Part shown: piece by piece, positions 1 through 11,748 of the stretch
Position numbering within the stretch: the stretch's first letter is position 1
Layout of the letters: every line of letters begins with the position of its first letter
Assembly: GCF_025024155.1 (NCBI RefSeq)
Contig: NW_026251722.1
Span: forward strand, 458,559 to 522,558
DNA length: 64,000 nucleotides
Direction of reading: 5' to 3'
Source: Gamsiella multidivaricata
Lineage: Eukaryota > Mortierellomycota > Mortierellomycetes > Mortierellales > Mortierellaceae
Notes under the pieces: generated by a model
Databases searched by the model: none
What the model was told of the DNA's origin: nothing
The model's input: only the letters and a program-made list of their open reading frames with translations
Program-made: the position numbers and the translations under genes

Positions 1-643
1 TTCATCGTCATCATCGATCCCAGGACCTTGCTCAGCCAATTTCCGATGCTGCTCCTCTGCGTCAGCAGCCATTTGCTTTCTTCGGATAGAAACGGCGTCC
101 AGTTGTTTTTGCAGGCTAGCGATCTGTTCCTGAAGCATTTTGATATCATGCTGGGCCTTGGCTGTTTTCATTTTACAGAAACAAGGTGAAGAAGAGAATG
201 AAATGATATGAGTGAACCGATTGATCGTTGTGTGCTTCTTTCTGAACAGCAGCAGCAGCAGCAGCACTTTGGTTGATGCACGTTGTGCTTACCTTTGACT
301 TCAGTCACCGGCGCAGCATGGCTATCGACAATGGGGCCATACTCACGACTGCAGACCTCCTTAGTGGCGCTCCATTGATGTTCCTTCTGAACTGCCTCTT
401 GGGCCAATTGATCCACCTCTGACTGCAGATCTGATCTATTCACAAGAAAAAAGAAAGAAAATGTAGAGCATTAGCGGTGAGCGAACGACAATTATGTAAA
501 AAAAGAACAAGAGTCGACAACATCTGTGTTCAGACTTACCGGCTGTTGTCCGACTGATCCAAAGAATCCAATTGCTCTTGTTTCTCCTTCAATTGAGTCC
601 TGACAGCAACCAGGGCTACAGTCGATTTCTCGAGCTATTATTG

Positions 644-680
<37 letters not shown>

Positions 681-1276
681 CAAAATAAGATATGTCAGAA
701 AATTGGATTCAGCTGCTTGAAAAATGGGGGGGGGGGGGTTTTGCTTGGCTGAGAGAGGACAAATGTCTTGCGATGAGCGATTGTATTTCTTACCTCCTCA
801 AGAGCCACCCTCTCAGCATCTGCGCCCTCGCGCTCTTCTCTGTGATGATGAGAAGACATTACGAATGTCAGTGAATCAAGTAGCAAAAAGAAGTTCAGCA
901 GCATTATGAAGTCTCCAGAAGAAAAAAAGGAAAAAAAGAAAAAAAAAAAAGAAAGAAAGACACGGTCTGTAACTACCGCTCTAGACGTACTTGGCAATGG
1001 CCTCCAAGCGTTCCTGAACAGATTTCAGTTCCGCGTCCAGATCGATCGTCGGCAAGAGCATCCTGTTTGACGGGGTGATTTCCAGATTCTCAATGATATC
1101 GGCAACAGCGTTCACATCGACGACTTCAGGCTCGGTGTTCTATGAAAAGAGAGGCAGAATAAGTTATGGGCTGGTTTCACAAAAAAAAAAAAAAAAAAAA
1201 AAATGCATGTCCGCGCGTAGGACGAGCGTGTTACCTGGGCTACAGATGGCGTGTCGACTACTGGTGATGTGCTCAT
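1..1276 (-). CDS. Coiled-coil protein of unknown function (3' end outside window)
   Basis: I do not recognise this gene. It starts at an ATG at 1274-1276 (MSTSPVVDTPSVAQ) and runs through at least six short exons joined by good GT-AG sites: coding at 1235-1276, about 983-1139, about 820-865, about 541-635, about 295-437, and about 1-164. The frame stays open across the junctions. The product has a short acidic N-terminus containing ENLEITPSNRMLLPT, followed by heptad-like, Glu/Gln/Lys-rich helices (KEKQEQLDSLDQ; LQEQIASLQKQLDAV), so a long coiled coil is likely. It ends in the window with an acidic run, DDDDE. Size and style would suit a small kinetochore, tethering or cytoskeletal coiled-coil subunit, but nothing in the sequence decides. 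The introns carry AC/AT microsatellites and poly-A runs. Confidence 0.6.
644..680. repeat. AC/AT dinucleotide microsatellite
   Basis: An (AC)n run passes directly into an (AT)n run, inside an intron of the coiled-coil gene and close to its 3' splice site. A run of ten or more G follows at about 727-738. Both are simple-sequence tracts with no other evident role. Confidence 0.9.
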
Positions 1277-1658
1277 GGTAAACGTTTCGTTGTTTTTTGT
1301 CAGGGTAGTAGTAGTAGTGGTGGTGGTGGTTGAATGAGTGAGGTGAATGAAGGGAACAAAGAAAAGGGGATCACACTCCTGAAGTTGCGTTTCCCAACTC
1401 AAAAAGAGGGGGCAACGAGAGGCGGGTCACAGAGCGTTGCCCAAGCATGCGCTGTGCCATTGCCTGCAGCGGGTTATTATTAGCCTTTCAAAGCGCTCTC
1501 TTTTTTCCGGCCTCTTTACATCTCCCGTAAAGTGTAGAGCAGATCAACGATAGACGCGTCGAAACTGGTAACCTTGATTCCCATAAAACGCGGTTCTCCA
1601 GATCGAAGAGGGGGATTTTTTTTTATCTTTTTCTTCTATTTTTTTTATTGGCAATCAA

Positions 1659-3123
1659 CTATAGCGATAGTTGCCCTGCCTTGATGATCGCAGCTCGCAA
1701 CTCATCTAGTCCATCTTTGGTCCGACTACTGACGCCGAGCACCATAGGGAAACAACAGATCGCATCTCTGACCAATTGTGCCTCGATCTCTGCCTTGGCA
1801 GCATTGTACTTTGTCACTGAGAGTCGATCCTTTTTGGTCAACACCACTTGATATGAGAGGCCCGATCCGTCCAAGAGTTGCATGATCTGGGTATCACTCT
1901 CCTTGAGTCCATGGGATGGGTCCACAAGAATATATATCCTCCTCAAGCTAGCCAAGCATGCAGGGTAAACACATCGGATTTGTTAGCGAACAGTTCCCAG
2001 AGAGTTGCTTGTTTGTCGTTTAGAACGAAGACAGAGGTCGGTCTAGTGATGTCTACTTACTTTCTCCTGTTCTGCAGGTAGTTGAGAATCATGCCTCCCC
2101 ATTCATCCCGACTTTTCCAGCCGTATCCTGGCATGTCGACCAAGGACAGCTTCTCGCCCACCTTGAAAAAGTTCATCATCCGCGTGTGGCCCTAGCCGAT
2201 CGACCGAAAAAACATAGCCATGTTAGATCAGGGCAACACCGGCATTTCCGTAGAATAAAGAGAAGTGTTCAGTGGCGAGGAATAGATCCTAGAAAGCAGC
2301 ACGTACAGGTTTACTTGAGGTTTTGACAAGTCCGTTTCGATTGACAAGGCCATTGATCAAACTAGACTTTCCAATGTTGCTCCTGCCGATGAACGCGACC
2401 TACAGAGGCACATATCACAGTTAGTATATGAGCACTTTAGCATCAAATAATGGAGGTTCATGCAGCCCAACGACATGGTGCGGTGCAAATTACCTCCGGT
2501 ATAACGGTGTTTTCGGGTATCATATCTATATTGGTTGCACTCTTGACAAACTCCGCAGGCAAGAGAAAGAACTTGTGTGCCTTCGCCAACTCGCTCGTCG
2601 TCGCGCCTGGGACGAATGGAAACGCTTCGAGCTTCCTTGGAAACTTTTCTGGTTTTGTCTCCTTTGAACTGTCAGTCTTCGAAGCTTGATCTCCTGTTGT
2701 ATTGAGTGACGATGCGGCGGGTTTGTTATTGAGGTACCTAGTTTTGGGTCGTGTTACTGGTTCCTCTGTGGGAAAACCTCGTTGTATCCGCTTGTTGGTG
2801 GAAGCAACGGGTGCATCTAAAGCTCGTTGTGTTGTTGGCATACTTGCCGTCGGGACGGCGCGTTTTAATAATTCTGAACCAGCATCTGTTGTTGTACTAG
2901 CTACTACCGGCGATGTCCTCAGCGACGTCTCCTGAGGTACAGGTCGATCGGCTGACGGGATAGGTCTCCGTCGAAGTACGGCTTTTGTCCTGATCTCCCG
3001 TACAGATATCTGGTTCCAGAGTACGCAAGTATTATTAAACGAGCACCGAGCCGCTGCTGCTTTTGTTGCTGGTAGTGACCATGGTTGAGCCAGTCTCTTT
3101 GCTATTCTTGCGGCAGTGGCCAT
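1659..3123 (-). CDS. EngB/YihA-type GTPase, probably mitochondrial ribosome assembly
   Basis: Four exons (2494-3123, 2307-2399, 2061-2191, 1659-1947) give 380 residues in one frame. The C-terminal 170 residues are a TRAFAC GTPase of the EngB family. Visible motifs are G1 GRSNIGKSS, then GHTR, G3 DMPGYGWK, G4 TKKD and a G5-like SSRTKDG. The roughly 210-residue N-terminal extension starts [15 protein letters not shown] and is rich in Arg, Ala and Ser, as expected for a mitochondrial targeting sequence. This start was preferred over an in-frame ATG at 3297 because that one lies close to the divergent Tom7 gene and adds nothing domain-like. Fungal and animal relatives (Mrx8, GTPBP8) act in mitochondrial translation or ribosome assembly; that role here is by family. 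The region between presequence and G domain is low complexity. Confidence 0.85.
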
Positions 3124-3329
3124 TCCTATAAGGGTTGTGTTGCTCAAAGTTGCGGGGCCGGCATCAGCTTTCTCTCGAGTTAAAAAGGGTTCCCCAGTCC
3201 TTTGACCCAAAAGCCACTCGATTTTGTCAACACGGAAAGCGTTCACCCCGCCCATTACCGTTTTCGAACACTCTCGACTCCACCTTTTGCATCCCATCCC
3301 TTTCTCGACTGCATATACATTTATTCACC
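3124..3329. promoter_or_regulatory. Shared divergent promoter region of EngB-like and Tom7 genes
   Basis: About 206 bp separate the start codons of two divergently transcribed genes for mitochondrial proteins. The half next to Tom7 is pyrimidine-rich, as is common near fungal transcription starts. Promoter function is inferred from position only. Confidence 0.5.
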
Positions 3330-3831
3330 ATGAACCACGAGACAAAGGAAGCTATTCTCAAGGCCACCGAGGTTGTCAAGACCGTCGTCCACTTTGGCTT
3401 CATCCCATTCGTGATCTACCTCGGTACGAGTAACGCAATTGTTTGATTCCCGCTACTAATATACCTTTCCTGCGGTTACCACTCTCACAAGTCTGTCTAT
3501 CTGTCTGTCTGCTAACTCGACCCATTTTTGTTTTACTTGCTTATCTATAGGATTTACCCGGTAATACTCAGCAACACCGTGTTCGCATTGATGCACAGAA
3601 GAAAAGAGCTGGAGCGACAAAGCCTACCAATGGCCTCTCTGTTCCTTTGCTTGGGGATAATGAAACACTGCGTGCTCGATAGGATACAGGGACATTATCG
3701 CCAGAATCTGATTTTCGACCTTTTTTTTCCTTCCGGAAACTAACATTGAACTCTTTCTTGCATGGTCTCTCACTTTGAACAGAAGCGACCCCAAGCCCTC
3801 GTTGATCCGCCTCATCCTTCCCTTGGCTTAA
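3330..3831 (+). CDS. TOM7: Tom7, small subunit of the mitochondrial outer membrane translocase
   Basis: Three exons (3330-3423, 3551-3560, 3783-3831) encode a 50-residue protein. It begins MNHETKEAILKATEVVK, has a single hydrophobic span VVHFGFIPFVIYLGFTR, and ends SDPKPSLIRLILPLA. This is the Tom7 pattern: a basic amphipathic N-terminus, an H-(F/W)-G-(F/W)-IP-hydrophobic-YLG membrane anchor, and a Pro/Leu-rich tail in the intermembrane space. Tom7 tunes assembly and disassembly of the TOM complex. The middle exon is only 10 nt (GATTTACCCG) and supplies F, T and parts of the flanking Gly and Arg codons. Skipping it would shift the frame and lose the tail. All splice sites are GT-AG. The length is close to the family norm of 50-60. 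Confidence 0.9.
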
Positions 3832-4592
3832 ATATGTACAGGAGCTCAGGATGCGACGACAGCGGGTAGCAGCAAAAGGACGAAGACGAGAAGGAGGAGG
3901 AGAAGGAGGGCATCCAACATCTTATTGCAGATCATGATGGAGCCATAACAGAACTTTACTGGACACCCACCGAGCAACTATCTATGCTCAAAATAAATAA
4001 AAAACGACATTCGCACAGAAGTAGACCACTATGATATCATTTTCTGTCACTAATCGAATGGATTTCTATAATCACATTGACTTCAGAGCGTGATAGTTGG
4101 CAGCTTCCTGTGCCGTTCACACATCGACAATCTAACTATCAGGATATACTGGCCATTCTGATTACTACTTTTTTTTTTTTTTTTGCCAGGGATTGGCCTT
4201 GAACTGAGGATATTCGGTTTTCTGACCCCTTAAAACTAATTATTGATATTCAAACTCAAGACGGCACTCTTCGAAAGTGTGACATGAATTGTTCGCTTCT
4301 CAGCTTGCCCATTGTCTGCCTGTTTGCCTGTTTGCCTACCACTTGCACGCATTCTTTCCTTCAGCAAACATAAGATCTATCTACAAGTGCGTGAATGCCG
4401 CGGATAGGTTACAGGTCGGTAAGTTTAGGGGGGAGGGGAGGAACTATCTTTTAGGATACAAAAATAAAAAAATCTGATCGAGATAAGATCCGTCAGATCG
4501 AATATCATGGCCCATGGGCTCGGACCCAAGGTAAGGGTAGCCAATCGAAAACCTGGGGTAGACGCACGGACCAGAAACGGTCTCGTTCCACC

Positions 4593-4623
<31 letters not shown>

Positions 4624-4817
4624 GTGTCGATCAGTTTTGTTTTTTCCTTCTTCATACATTCAAAAACACCCTTCCATCTCTCTCGCATCTCCATAGGCAG
4701 TTCTTTTCCCCTTCCAGCGCAACAGCAGCTAGCCCCGTCGAATAACCGTCCATCGCTTTTTCTTTTCTTTCTTTTTTTTTTTGCTCTGATCCCTGAAGAC
4801 AATCTTTAGGAAACAAT
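3832..4817. other. Intergenic stretch, no gene seen
   Basis: About 1 kb containing a Tom7 3' region with GAAGGAGGAGG-type repeats, poly-T near 4170, poly-A near 4592-4618 and CT-rich sequence just upstream of the next gene. No reading frame with coding character is visible on either strand. Confidence 0.6.
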
Positions 4818-5765
4818 ATGAAGCATATTGTGCATCCAAGAGCTTGCGTAGATCCCTATTACTGCCACTCAAAGCGATTTCCTTCTCGTTCTCAAGTTCC
4901 CAAGGGGATCCATTCTACAACCGCAGCAGCCGGGTCAACCAACAAGCAGCGGCACAGCTCAATTTTTCAATCATCCCCAACCCCAACATTGTCGTCTTCC
5001 CGCCTGGTACCCTTATGCGCGTTTATAAAACCTGAAGATTTCACGCTAAACGAAATGTATTGCCTCGAAAACACAGAGATGCCAGCCAGAGTGATCGGCA
5101 CTACGACCATGCCGGACTTCGCGACCGAGCTATTGAATGGTGACTTTGATCAGGAAGACCTTGAAGATCACGACTTGAGCGATGGTTTCAATAAAGGCGA
5201 TAGTGACGGCGACGAAGGCAGTTATGAGGACCAGGACGACTCAGGAAACAACAGCAATCACTGGGCATCATTCGCTCCTTCAAGGACCTATGCACACGGA
5301 AGAGAAACGGATCCCGCACCAAGTGAACAGTACCAGACATTCAGTGCAACTTCCAGCTACGTTAATTCTGGAAGCAGTGGTGGTGTTGACAATGACTGGA
5401 TCTTTGCTACGGTACCTACGCCTGCAAAATCCGTCTCGACAGCGTTCACAGCCACACCAGTAGCTACTACCCCTTCTAGTGAAGCCGTAGAACGAGAGGC
5501 AAGACGAAGACGGTTCGAGCGGCATGCTTCGAGGGGATTGCAGGATGAAGCCTCATCTTCTTCTCCGGAGGCACTCTCGTATGCTTGGTTGTATTTTTCA
5601 TTCAGGTCTTTATCGCCCTTCTGTTCTGAGGACTCTTAGTATTAATGACATCTAACGAATGCTTTAAAAAAAAAAAAATGTAGGGCGCTGAAGCGCAAGA
5701 GGAGGAGAAAGGGCAAGGACCTTCAGAGGTATGTGTTGCTCAAGAATGCACAGCTGTTGGACTGA
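4818..5765 (+). CDS. Orphan protein with acidic middle and basic, NLS-like C-terminus
   Basis: I do not recognise a family. The first exon (4818-5578) begins MKHIVHPRACVDPYY. Removing an intron at 5579-5683 (GTATGC...TGTAG) joins the frame to SALKRKRRRKGKDLQRYVLL, ending KNAQLLD at a TGA at 5763-5765. Without splicing the frame ends in a less protein-like tail at 5639. The product is about 281 residues, with a Ser/Thr-rich N-terminus, an Asp/Glu-rich centre (about residues 105-145), a basic stretch EREARRRRFERHASRG and the strongly basic tail, which looks like a nuclear localisation signal followed by a short amphipathic segment. A later in-frame start (MYCLENTEMPARV) is possible. A nuclear regulatory protein is a guess from composition only. 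Confidence 0.6.
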
Positions 5766-6027
5766 GTCGGATAGTAAACGACAGAACAAAGGGCGTCTTG
5801 CGGGTCAGGAGTGGTGGAAGACAATCGTTGCTGCCAGCATCACTCAACCAACCATTTACTCACAAAAGCGCATCGCGTTTAGCAGCGAGTAGCACTTTTA
5901 ATAAACCCACCATCTTGCCTTTGCTCTTTTCTTTTTCTTGAAGACTGTCGTGCCGCATTATGTGGCGTATCATTATAGTTTTATTACACTCACCACGACA
6001 GTAAAGGGGAAAAAAAAAATGCTAAGC

Positions 6028-9000
6028 TTAGGCCATAGGGCCCATCGATTCCACAGATTCCTCCCGATGTCTAAAAAATCTGCCAATCGTGCTCAGTCCA
6101 GGAGTCGAACTGCCCGAGGCCACGGTCGAAGAAACCATTGGCCCCGACCGGATGGACGATGCAGAATTTCCCGTGGATAATACAGCACCTCCAATGCTTG
6201 TAAGGGTCCAAGGACTGGATCCACCGCCACCAGCGCTCATATTGCTGGGAGGACCATGAAACTGCTGGAGGAAGTTCTGGCTCGTCTGCATGGATGCCTT
6301 ACGCTTCCGATCCTCCTCAATCTCCTCCAGTCGGGTCATTGCAAAGTCGAGGCGACGCTTCGCCTCCGCAGCTTCACCCTGCCTCCTCAATTGTGCCATT
6401 CGCTCGCTCTGCAACATGGTCCTCAGTGCCCGGGTCTGCAGCCCGAATTCATGAGTCAAGATAGCGACCACGCATGTCCCAGGTGCGTTGTTCGTGTTCA
6501 TTTGCTGGTGTATGGCTCTGCGCACAAGCTGCTGCAGTCGCGTGAGGTCGTAGAAATGGGCGACGAGTAGTAGACCCTGAAGTATCTTCGGCTTGAGCTG
6601 ATGAGGCGTCACGAGGTCGTTGGTGTAGATGTATTGGAGGAATCCGACCAGGACAGGCGTCGACTCCCGAACAAGAATCTCTGCTGGCCGGTCACTGAGA
6701 TACCACTGCTTCAATGCCAACTTCTGTTCCAAATCCACCTCGCTGGTGTCAAACGAGTCCATCCTGGCGCTCCATTTCTTCGCCTCCAAGTCCTTGATGT
6801 TGTTGCGCTCCTCTATCAACGCCTGGAAATATCCCCACCGCTGACCGACTATACCCGAGTTCACCCGTACGCGACCACCATCGACTGAACTCACAAGGAC
6901 CGCATCCGCGCCAATTCCATCCCTCAGCATCTCCAATCCGAGCTTCAGTCCGCTCGGTCCTACCGAAGGCTCATCCACCCCCGGACAAATCTCCAGGCCC
7001 TCCAGGTCGACCTTGACCATGTGTGTAAAAAACGCCACGGCTTCGGGGCAATCCATCTCTGCCTCGGAAGTCGCCAGATCTCCCCCTGTCGACTCCTCGG
7101 GGTATTCCTGGCTATGATCCTCAGTCCTTTGTCCAAGGATGTAGAGAAAATTCGCGTCCCGATCCAAGACAGACTGAACCCATTTCCCATCACGCAAGTT
7201 CTTTGACAGTTCGAGCTGAGTCCATTGGTGACTGTGGAAGTGGTGCATCCAAACTGAATATGGCTGCCGTTTGCCTAATGGTGGGGTAGGCGCAGTAATC
7301 CCCGAAGGCGGTTGTCCCGTATGGGATGAGGAAGAAGCAATGGCGTTTTCGTCGTCGTCGACCGAGATACCCGACAGAATGAAGCAGTGGCCCACGACCT
7401 GGGTCACAGGGAAGATCATCTTCGGAGGAATCATACCCTCAGCTCCACCAAGAGCTCCCGCCCCAAGGTCCAATGCCGTCCACTCTGGTCGGAAGTCATA
7501 AGTGATTTTATCAGGATTAGGTCGGTAAGATCCTTTTGCAGTCTGGACCTTGATGAAATCTCGCTTCATTTTGTTGTCGGGTGCGGCATAGTTGGAATAC
7601 ATGTACAAGGGCTGGGATACGGGGGTAGGAATTGGTCGAGACCGCAGCTGCTCAATTGTTCGTTCGTCTCGTTCGTCTCGTTCGTCTCGTTCGTCTCGTT
7701 CGTCTCGTTCGTCTTGTCCGTCCGAAGTAGAGAACCTTGATAAAGGAGCTGAATCCAGGAAGCTGTCCAGCGATCGTCGATTATCGCTACTATCGTCACC
7801 ATCAAAAACACGGTGTATCCCCCGCCTTCCCTGGCTGTCATCGACGGTCCCCGTGCTCCTGCGACTCGAAGTCGAAGCGGTGCTATTGCTGTTGCTCCTT
7901 CTGATTCGAGGCTGCGTCTCGCGACTGACCGGTCCACCCCTCAACCCATCCTTTTGTTCGCGAGCGATCGTTGTCGCCAGATTGTCGAGATCGAACATAC
8001 TGCTGCTGGATTTCGCGAAAAACTTCTTCGGCACCGCATGTGTGACAGGCGGTAGAGGACTTGGTGGTGCTTGCCCATAGTGGTGCTTTGCCGAGGAAAC
8101 GCTCGACTTTGAACGCGTCCTCGACTTTTCAGATCCTGAGCTGATAGTACTCATATTTGAGGACGTCAGTGTCAGTGCCGTATATGAGCTTGCTGTGCTT
8201 CCTGCAATGGATGGCTGTCGCACCCTGAGTCCATCATCGCGGTGACCTGTAGAATTCGCTGTGACTCTGAGATGCTCGTTATCCGTGCCTGAACTAGCAT
8301 GGCTATCCACGTTCGAAGTGCTGGCGCCATCTTGACCCTTTTCTGGTCTGATCCGAATATTGCCATCCTGCTCCATTGAAGACGGGGGTCCAGAGTTGCT
8401 CTTGAACCGCTGGGGGTGCTCTGTTGAGACGACCAATGGTTCGAATGGATGTCCCTCACCTCGATGCCAGGAGTTTTTGCGTGGGTTCAGCAGAGGTGTG
8501 ATCAAGGCTGCCGGGGATGGTAGAGGGGATGGTATCGGTGTTGTAGTGTCGGTGGAAAGAGAGAGCGATGAGGCGGAGGATGACGGAGATGATTGATGGA
8601 GCTGTTTTTCTGCTGCAAGACATTCCAGATACCGCCGTCTACGGCGAGCCATTGGTCTCTCCTCCACACTGGTCAACGTCGAACGACTTTGGCAGGAATG
8701 TCCGTTGAGTTTATTGCCATGAATCCAGACGTGGGTCTTCAAGTCGAGGACACTGATCTGCTGGATGTACTCGTTGTCATTCCCTCGTCCGCCAAGGACG
8801 ACCATGTGGTCGCCTGTGAGGGAGACAAGGTGAGCGAAGCGGGGCTCTGGGATGTGACGCTGGTATGGGTTGTGTCTAGGCCGAGTTGTTGTTGCTGTTG
8901 TTGACGATGATGATGGTTGGATATGCTCACTTTCCGCATGGCGTTTGCTCTCGAGTGGGCTGGATGGACCGGTTGGCTAGAAGGGCATAGAGGGGCATAG

Positions 9001-10545
9001 AGGGAGACCTTTGGAGTTAGTCCGGGTAATCTCGGTAGCCCACTGCGTCGCTCTGCTGCCAACAAAAGAAGCGACAAAAAAGCTCGGCCGAGAACGAGCT
9101 TGCTGGTGTCACGCGTGCCGTTGTTAGCACTTTCTTATTTATTTTTTGGTGCTTGTGTCACAGCCGGACATTCTGCCTCTCATCACCGTGCATACAGCTC
9201 AATTCAATTCAACTCACCTGCACAGAGTCATCTGCACTGTCTGTCGTCGTATCATCGCCCGCGGTGCTGGCGACTGTTGCGGCCGTGGTCGGCGGTGTGG
9301 TTGGCGGTGCGGTGGAAGATAAGGAGACCGAGGGTGCGGGTGTGTCCGTTGGTGAGGTTTCATCCGCTGCCATGGGGCAGCCTAGATTCAGACTAGAGGG
9401 AATCCACCGCAGCGTCTCCAGGTCCAAAATGTGGGTGTCATTCAAGCAGATCTCCGCTCCATCCGGGCCACTACTGCTGCTGTCGTCATCATTCTTGAGA
9501 GCGCGACCACCAAAAATGATCATATGAGCCGTATCCTCATCGCCCCATCCTGTTAAAAGCCCCTCGGCACTAACGAGTGGTGGTGCTGTCACTAGGATCG
9601 CTGAGTGGTAGTATCGTGGCCGGGGCATGGATGGTGCTGCATCTTCATGGCATTCTGTGCCGCAATCTAACCCCAGAACAAAAAAAAAAAAAAGGAGAAT
9701 CTTGATGAGACCAGCCAGTCCTTGTGCAGTTCCATTCCTCATGTCCGTTATCTGCCTCATAGGCGCTTACCAGTAGCATCGGCTTCTAGGGACACTGCGT
9801 GTGATGGTTGGGCATGAGACGAGGATGGATGCTGTTGATGTCCTACGCCAGATATCCCTGCATATGCCGAGTACTGGACCCCATTTTTGCCTTGCTGCTG
9901 AAGATTTATTTGCTCCTGTTCCTTCACAAGGGTCCAGACAAGCGTTTCCAGGTCGAGAACAAACAAGTCGTTGGAAGGATCCTTCCCTGGCTGTCGACCG
10001 CCAAATAGATATAGGCGATTGCTGTGGATGACAGATGTCGATCCGATGAGGGGCGGAGGTACCTGGCCTGTGGTTTGAACAAGGCTCGATGTTCGATCCG
10101 ACAATGTGAACGTCTCCTTCTCAACTCCAGCGCTATGGTTGGTGCTGATAGGGCCATGACTGACTCCTGGTGTCGTGGGCATTGAAGAACTCCGAGCCGC
10201 CATTGGGCTGAGTGGGTTGACGTGGGTATCATAGGGATTGGTGTGATACACGTTCGAGGGAAGAGCCAGCGTAGGGAAGTTGATGTGTCCGTAGCTCTGG
10301 TTCCGCCGATGGTTTGTCGGGGCACTGAGTGGTGGTTGTACCGACATGGTAGACGAGCGAGAGATGGTGTGCGGCAGGAAGTCGAAGGGCTCGGGAAGGT
10401 TGTCGAGGGCTGGAGGGCGGATGGGTCTGGACAGGGTTATGTCTGCGGTGGATATGTATGGGGTGTTCCTGGCTGTAAATCCTTGTTGATCCCTGTCAGC
10501 GGCAAGACTGAAGGGATACTCGTCCAGTGCGTTGGGGGCTGCCAT
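6028..10545 (-). CDS. Large Kelch-repeat/BTB-domain protein
   Basis: Three exons (9771-10545, 9218-9666, 6028-8976) give 1,390 residues in one frame. The N-terminal third holds Kelch-type beta-propeller motifs: NRLYLFGGRQPGKDPSNDLF with VLDLETLVW, then AHMIIFGGRALK with THILDLETLRWIP, then DHMVVLGGRGNDN with SVLDLKTHVW. After a long Ser-rich, probably disordered linker comes a BTB/POZ-like region (DAVLVSSVDGGRVRVNSGI; VLVGFLQYIYTNDLVTP; AHFYDLTRLQQLVRRAI) and a C-terminal coiled coil (MAQLRRQGEAAEAKRRLDF). Kelch-plus-BTB architecture resembles fungal Ral2-type Ras-pathway proteins and Cullin-3 adaptors, but with the order Kelch then BTB. Assignment to either is inference. The start MAAPNALDEY was preferred to an ATG at 10680 whose extra residues are His/Thr/Ser low complexity. 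Confidence 0.8.
7662..7715 (-). repeat. 9-bp coding tandem repeat, six copies (Asp-Glu-Arg)
   Basis: Six consecutive 9-bp units, GTTCGTCTC on the plus strand with the last unit ending CTT, encode a run of DER tripeptides in the disordered linker of the Kelch/BTB protein. Units are in frame, so copy-number change would lengthen or shorten a mixed-charge stretch without breaking the protein. Confidence 0.95.
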
Positions 10546-11748
10546 TGAAGAGCTGTGTGGTGATAAATAGGGATCCGATGGAGGAGAGAAAGGGTATGTG
10601 TGGGTGTATGTATGTATAGTGGTTCGTATATGAGTGTGCTTATTTTTCCCAGGGGGGAATGGGTCTCCAGTGTGGGGCAATAGGTGTGAAATATTAAGGA
10701 TAAAGGGATAAAGATAAAATGTGGGTATGCCTTATGGAAGGAGGGTTATGGATCCCGCGGCAGTTGTACCCATGGAGAGGGAATGAGGAGGAGGGAATGA
10801 GGAGGAGGAGTGGATGCAGGCGTGAGGGAGTGAGATGCAGTTTTAGGAATCAGCTCAAAAAAACCTGCGGGGGAGAAGGGGCGCCAAAAAAAAAAAAAAA
10901 AAAAATAAGCTTCAACGTGGTTCCTGGTGCGTCTATCTATATTTCCACTTTGGATACGATGTCTGAGTGCCGCTGCCCGTGAAACCCAGCCAACCCTTTC
11001 ACTATCGCTCATTCGCCTTCTATTTTCTTTTTGTCCAACCCGATGCGCCTGCCTTATGCATGGCCACGGTCCATCAACCACCCGACCGATGAAGACGTGT
11101 TCGCGTTGGTCGTCCTGCGGCCCTCTTGCTTGCTTCAGCACCAATCTCAGGCCCCCTTCGCTTCTCATGCATCCTATCGCCTGCGCTGTTTGCTCAAAAT
11201 CCAGGGTGCTCCATCTAATCACACTTTTTGTGTCAATTCTAAAAGTACTATCTGAGCTGCCACAGTAGATGGAATGAAATATCTTGTGCCGTGGCATGGC
11301 AAAGCCCTCCTTCTTTCAGGAGGATGGAGCTTTTTTTTTATCACATTTAGACGGCGGTCTATTTTTCATCTTCGTTCTCCGCTTCCTACACGCATCTGGC
11401 GACGGTTCAGTCGTCCATGGCACTGGGAGGGAGGGGGGGTTTTTTTTCTTTTTTTTTCTTTGGATGGGGGACAACTAGGGGATGAATAAAGACTGCATTG
11501 CACTTCGACATGTTTATTGTCACTTTGGATGCGTTGACATCAAAACGGCTTCCGCTATGAATAATACATGGCCAAAGTATGTAGTGTTCTTGGACCAATG
11601 CGTACAAAACAAGTGTACTTCATCATAGACCAAAATGAGTGAGGTTCATGTACTGCGCTCTCTACCCTGCGCCTTGCGCCTTTACTCCGCGGCCAACCCA
11701 CATCTGCACGCCACGAGAACAGCAATCCTGGACCCTCTTCTCTTGTTT
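10546..11748. other. Intergenic, upstream of the Kelch/BTB gene
   Basis: The first 140 bp contain ACAC-like and GTATGTATGTATAG-like simple sequence and are probably the 5' leader and promoter of the Kelch/BTB gene. The rest has poly-A near 10887-10904 and poly-T near 11430-11460. Reading frames of up to about 180 codons are present, but they have no domain-like character and contain homopolymer translations, so none is called. Confidence 0.5.

Noticed and set aside
7813..8080. Arg/Ser-rich plus-strand frame including RSSRSSRSSRSS
   Set aside because: This is the other-strand reading of the (DER)n repeat in the Kelch/BTB exon.
6256..8904. Several plus-strand open frames of 100-160 codons
   Set aside because: They are antisense to the long exon of the Kelch/BTB gene and show no family features.
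10746..11297. Minus-strand frame of 183 codons
   Set aside because: It contains a poly-Phe run from a poly-A tract, lacks domain signs, and lies just upstream of the Kelch/BTB gene.
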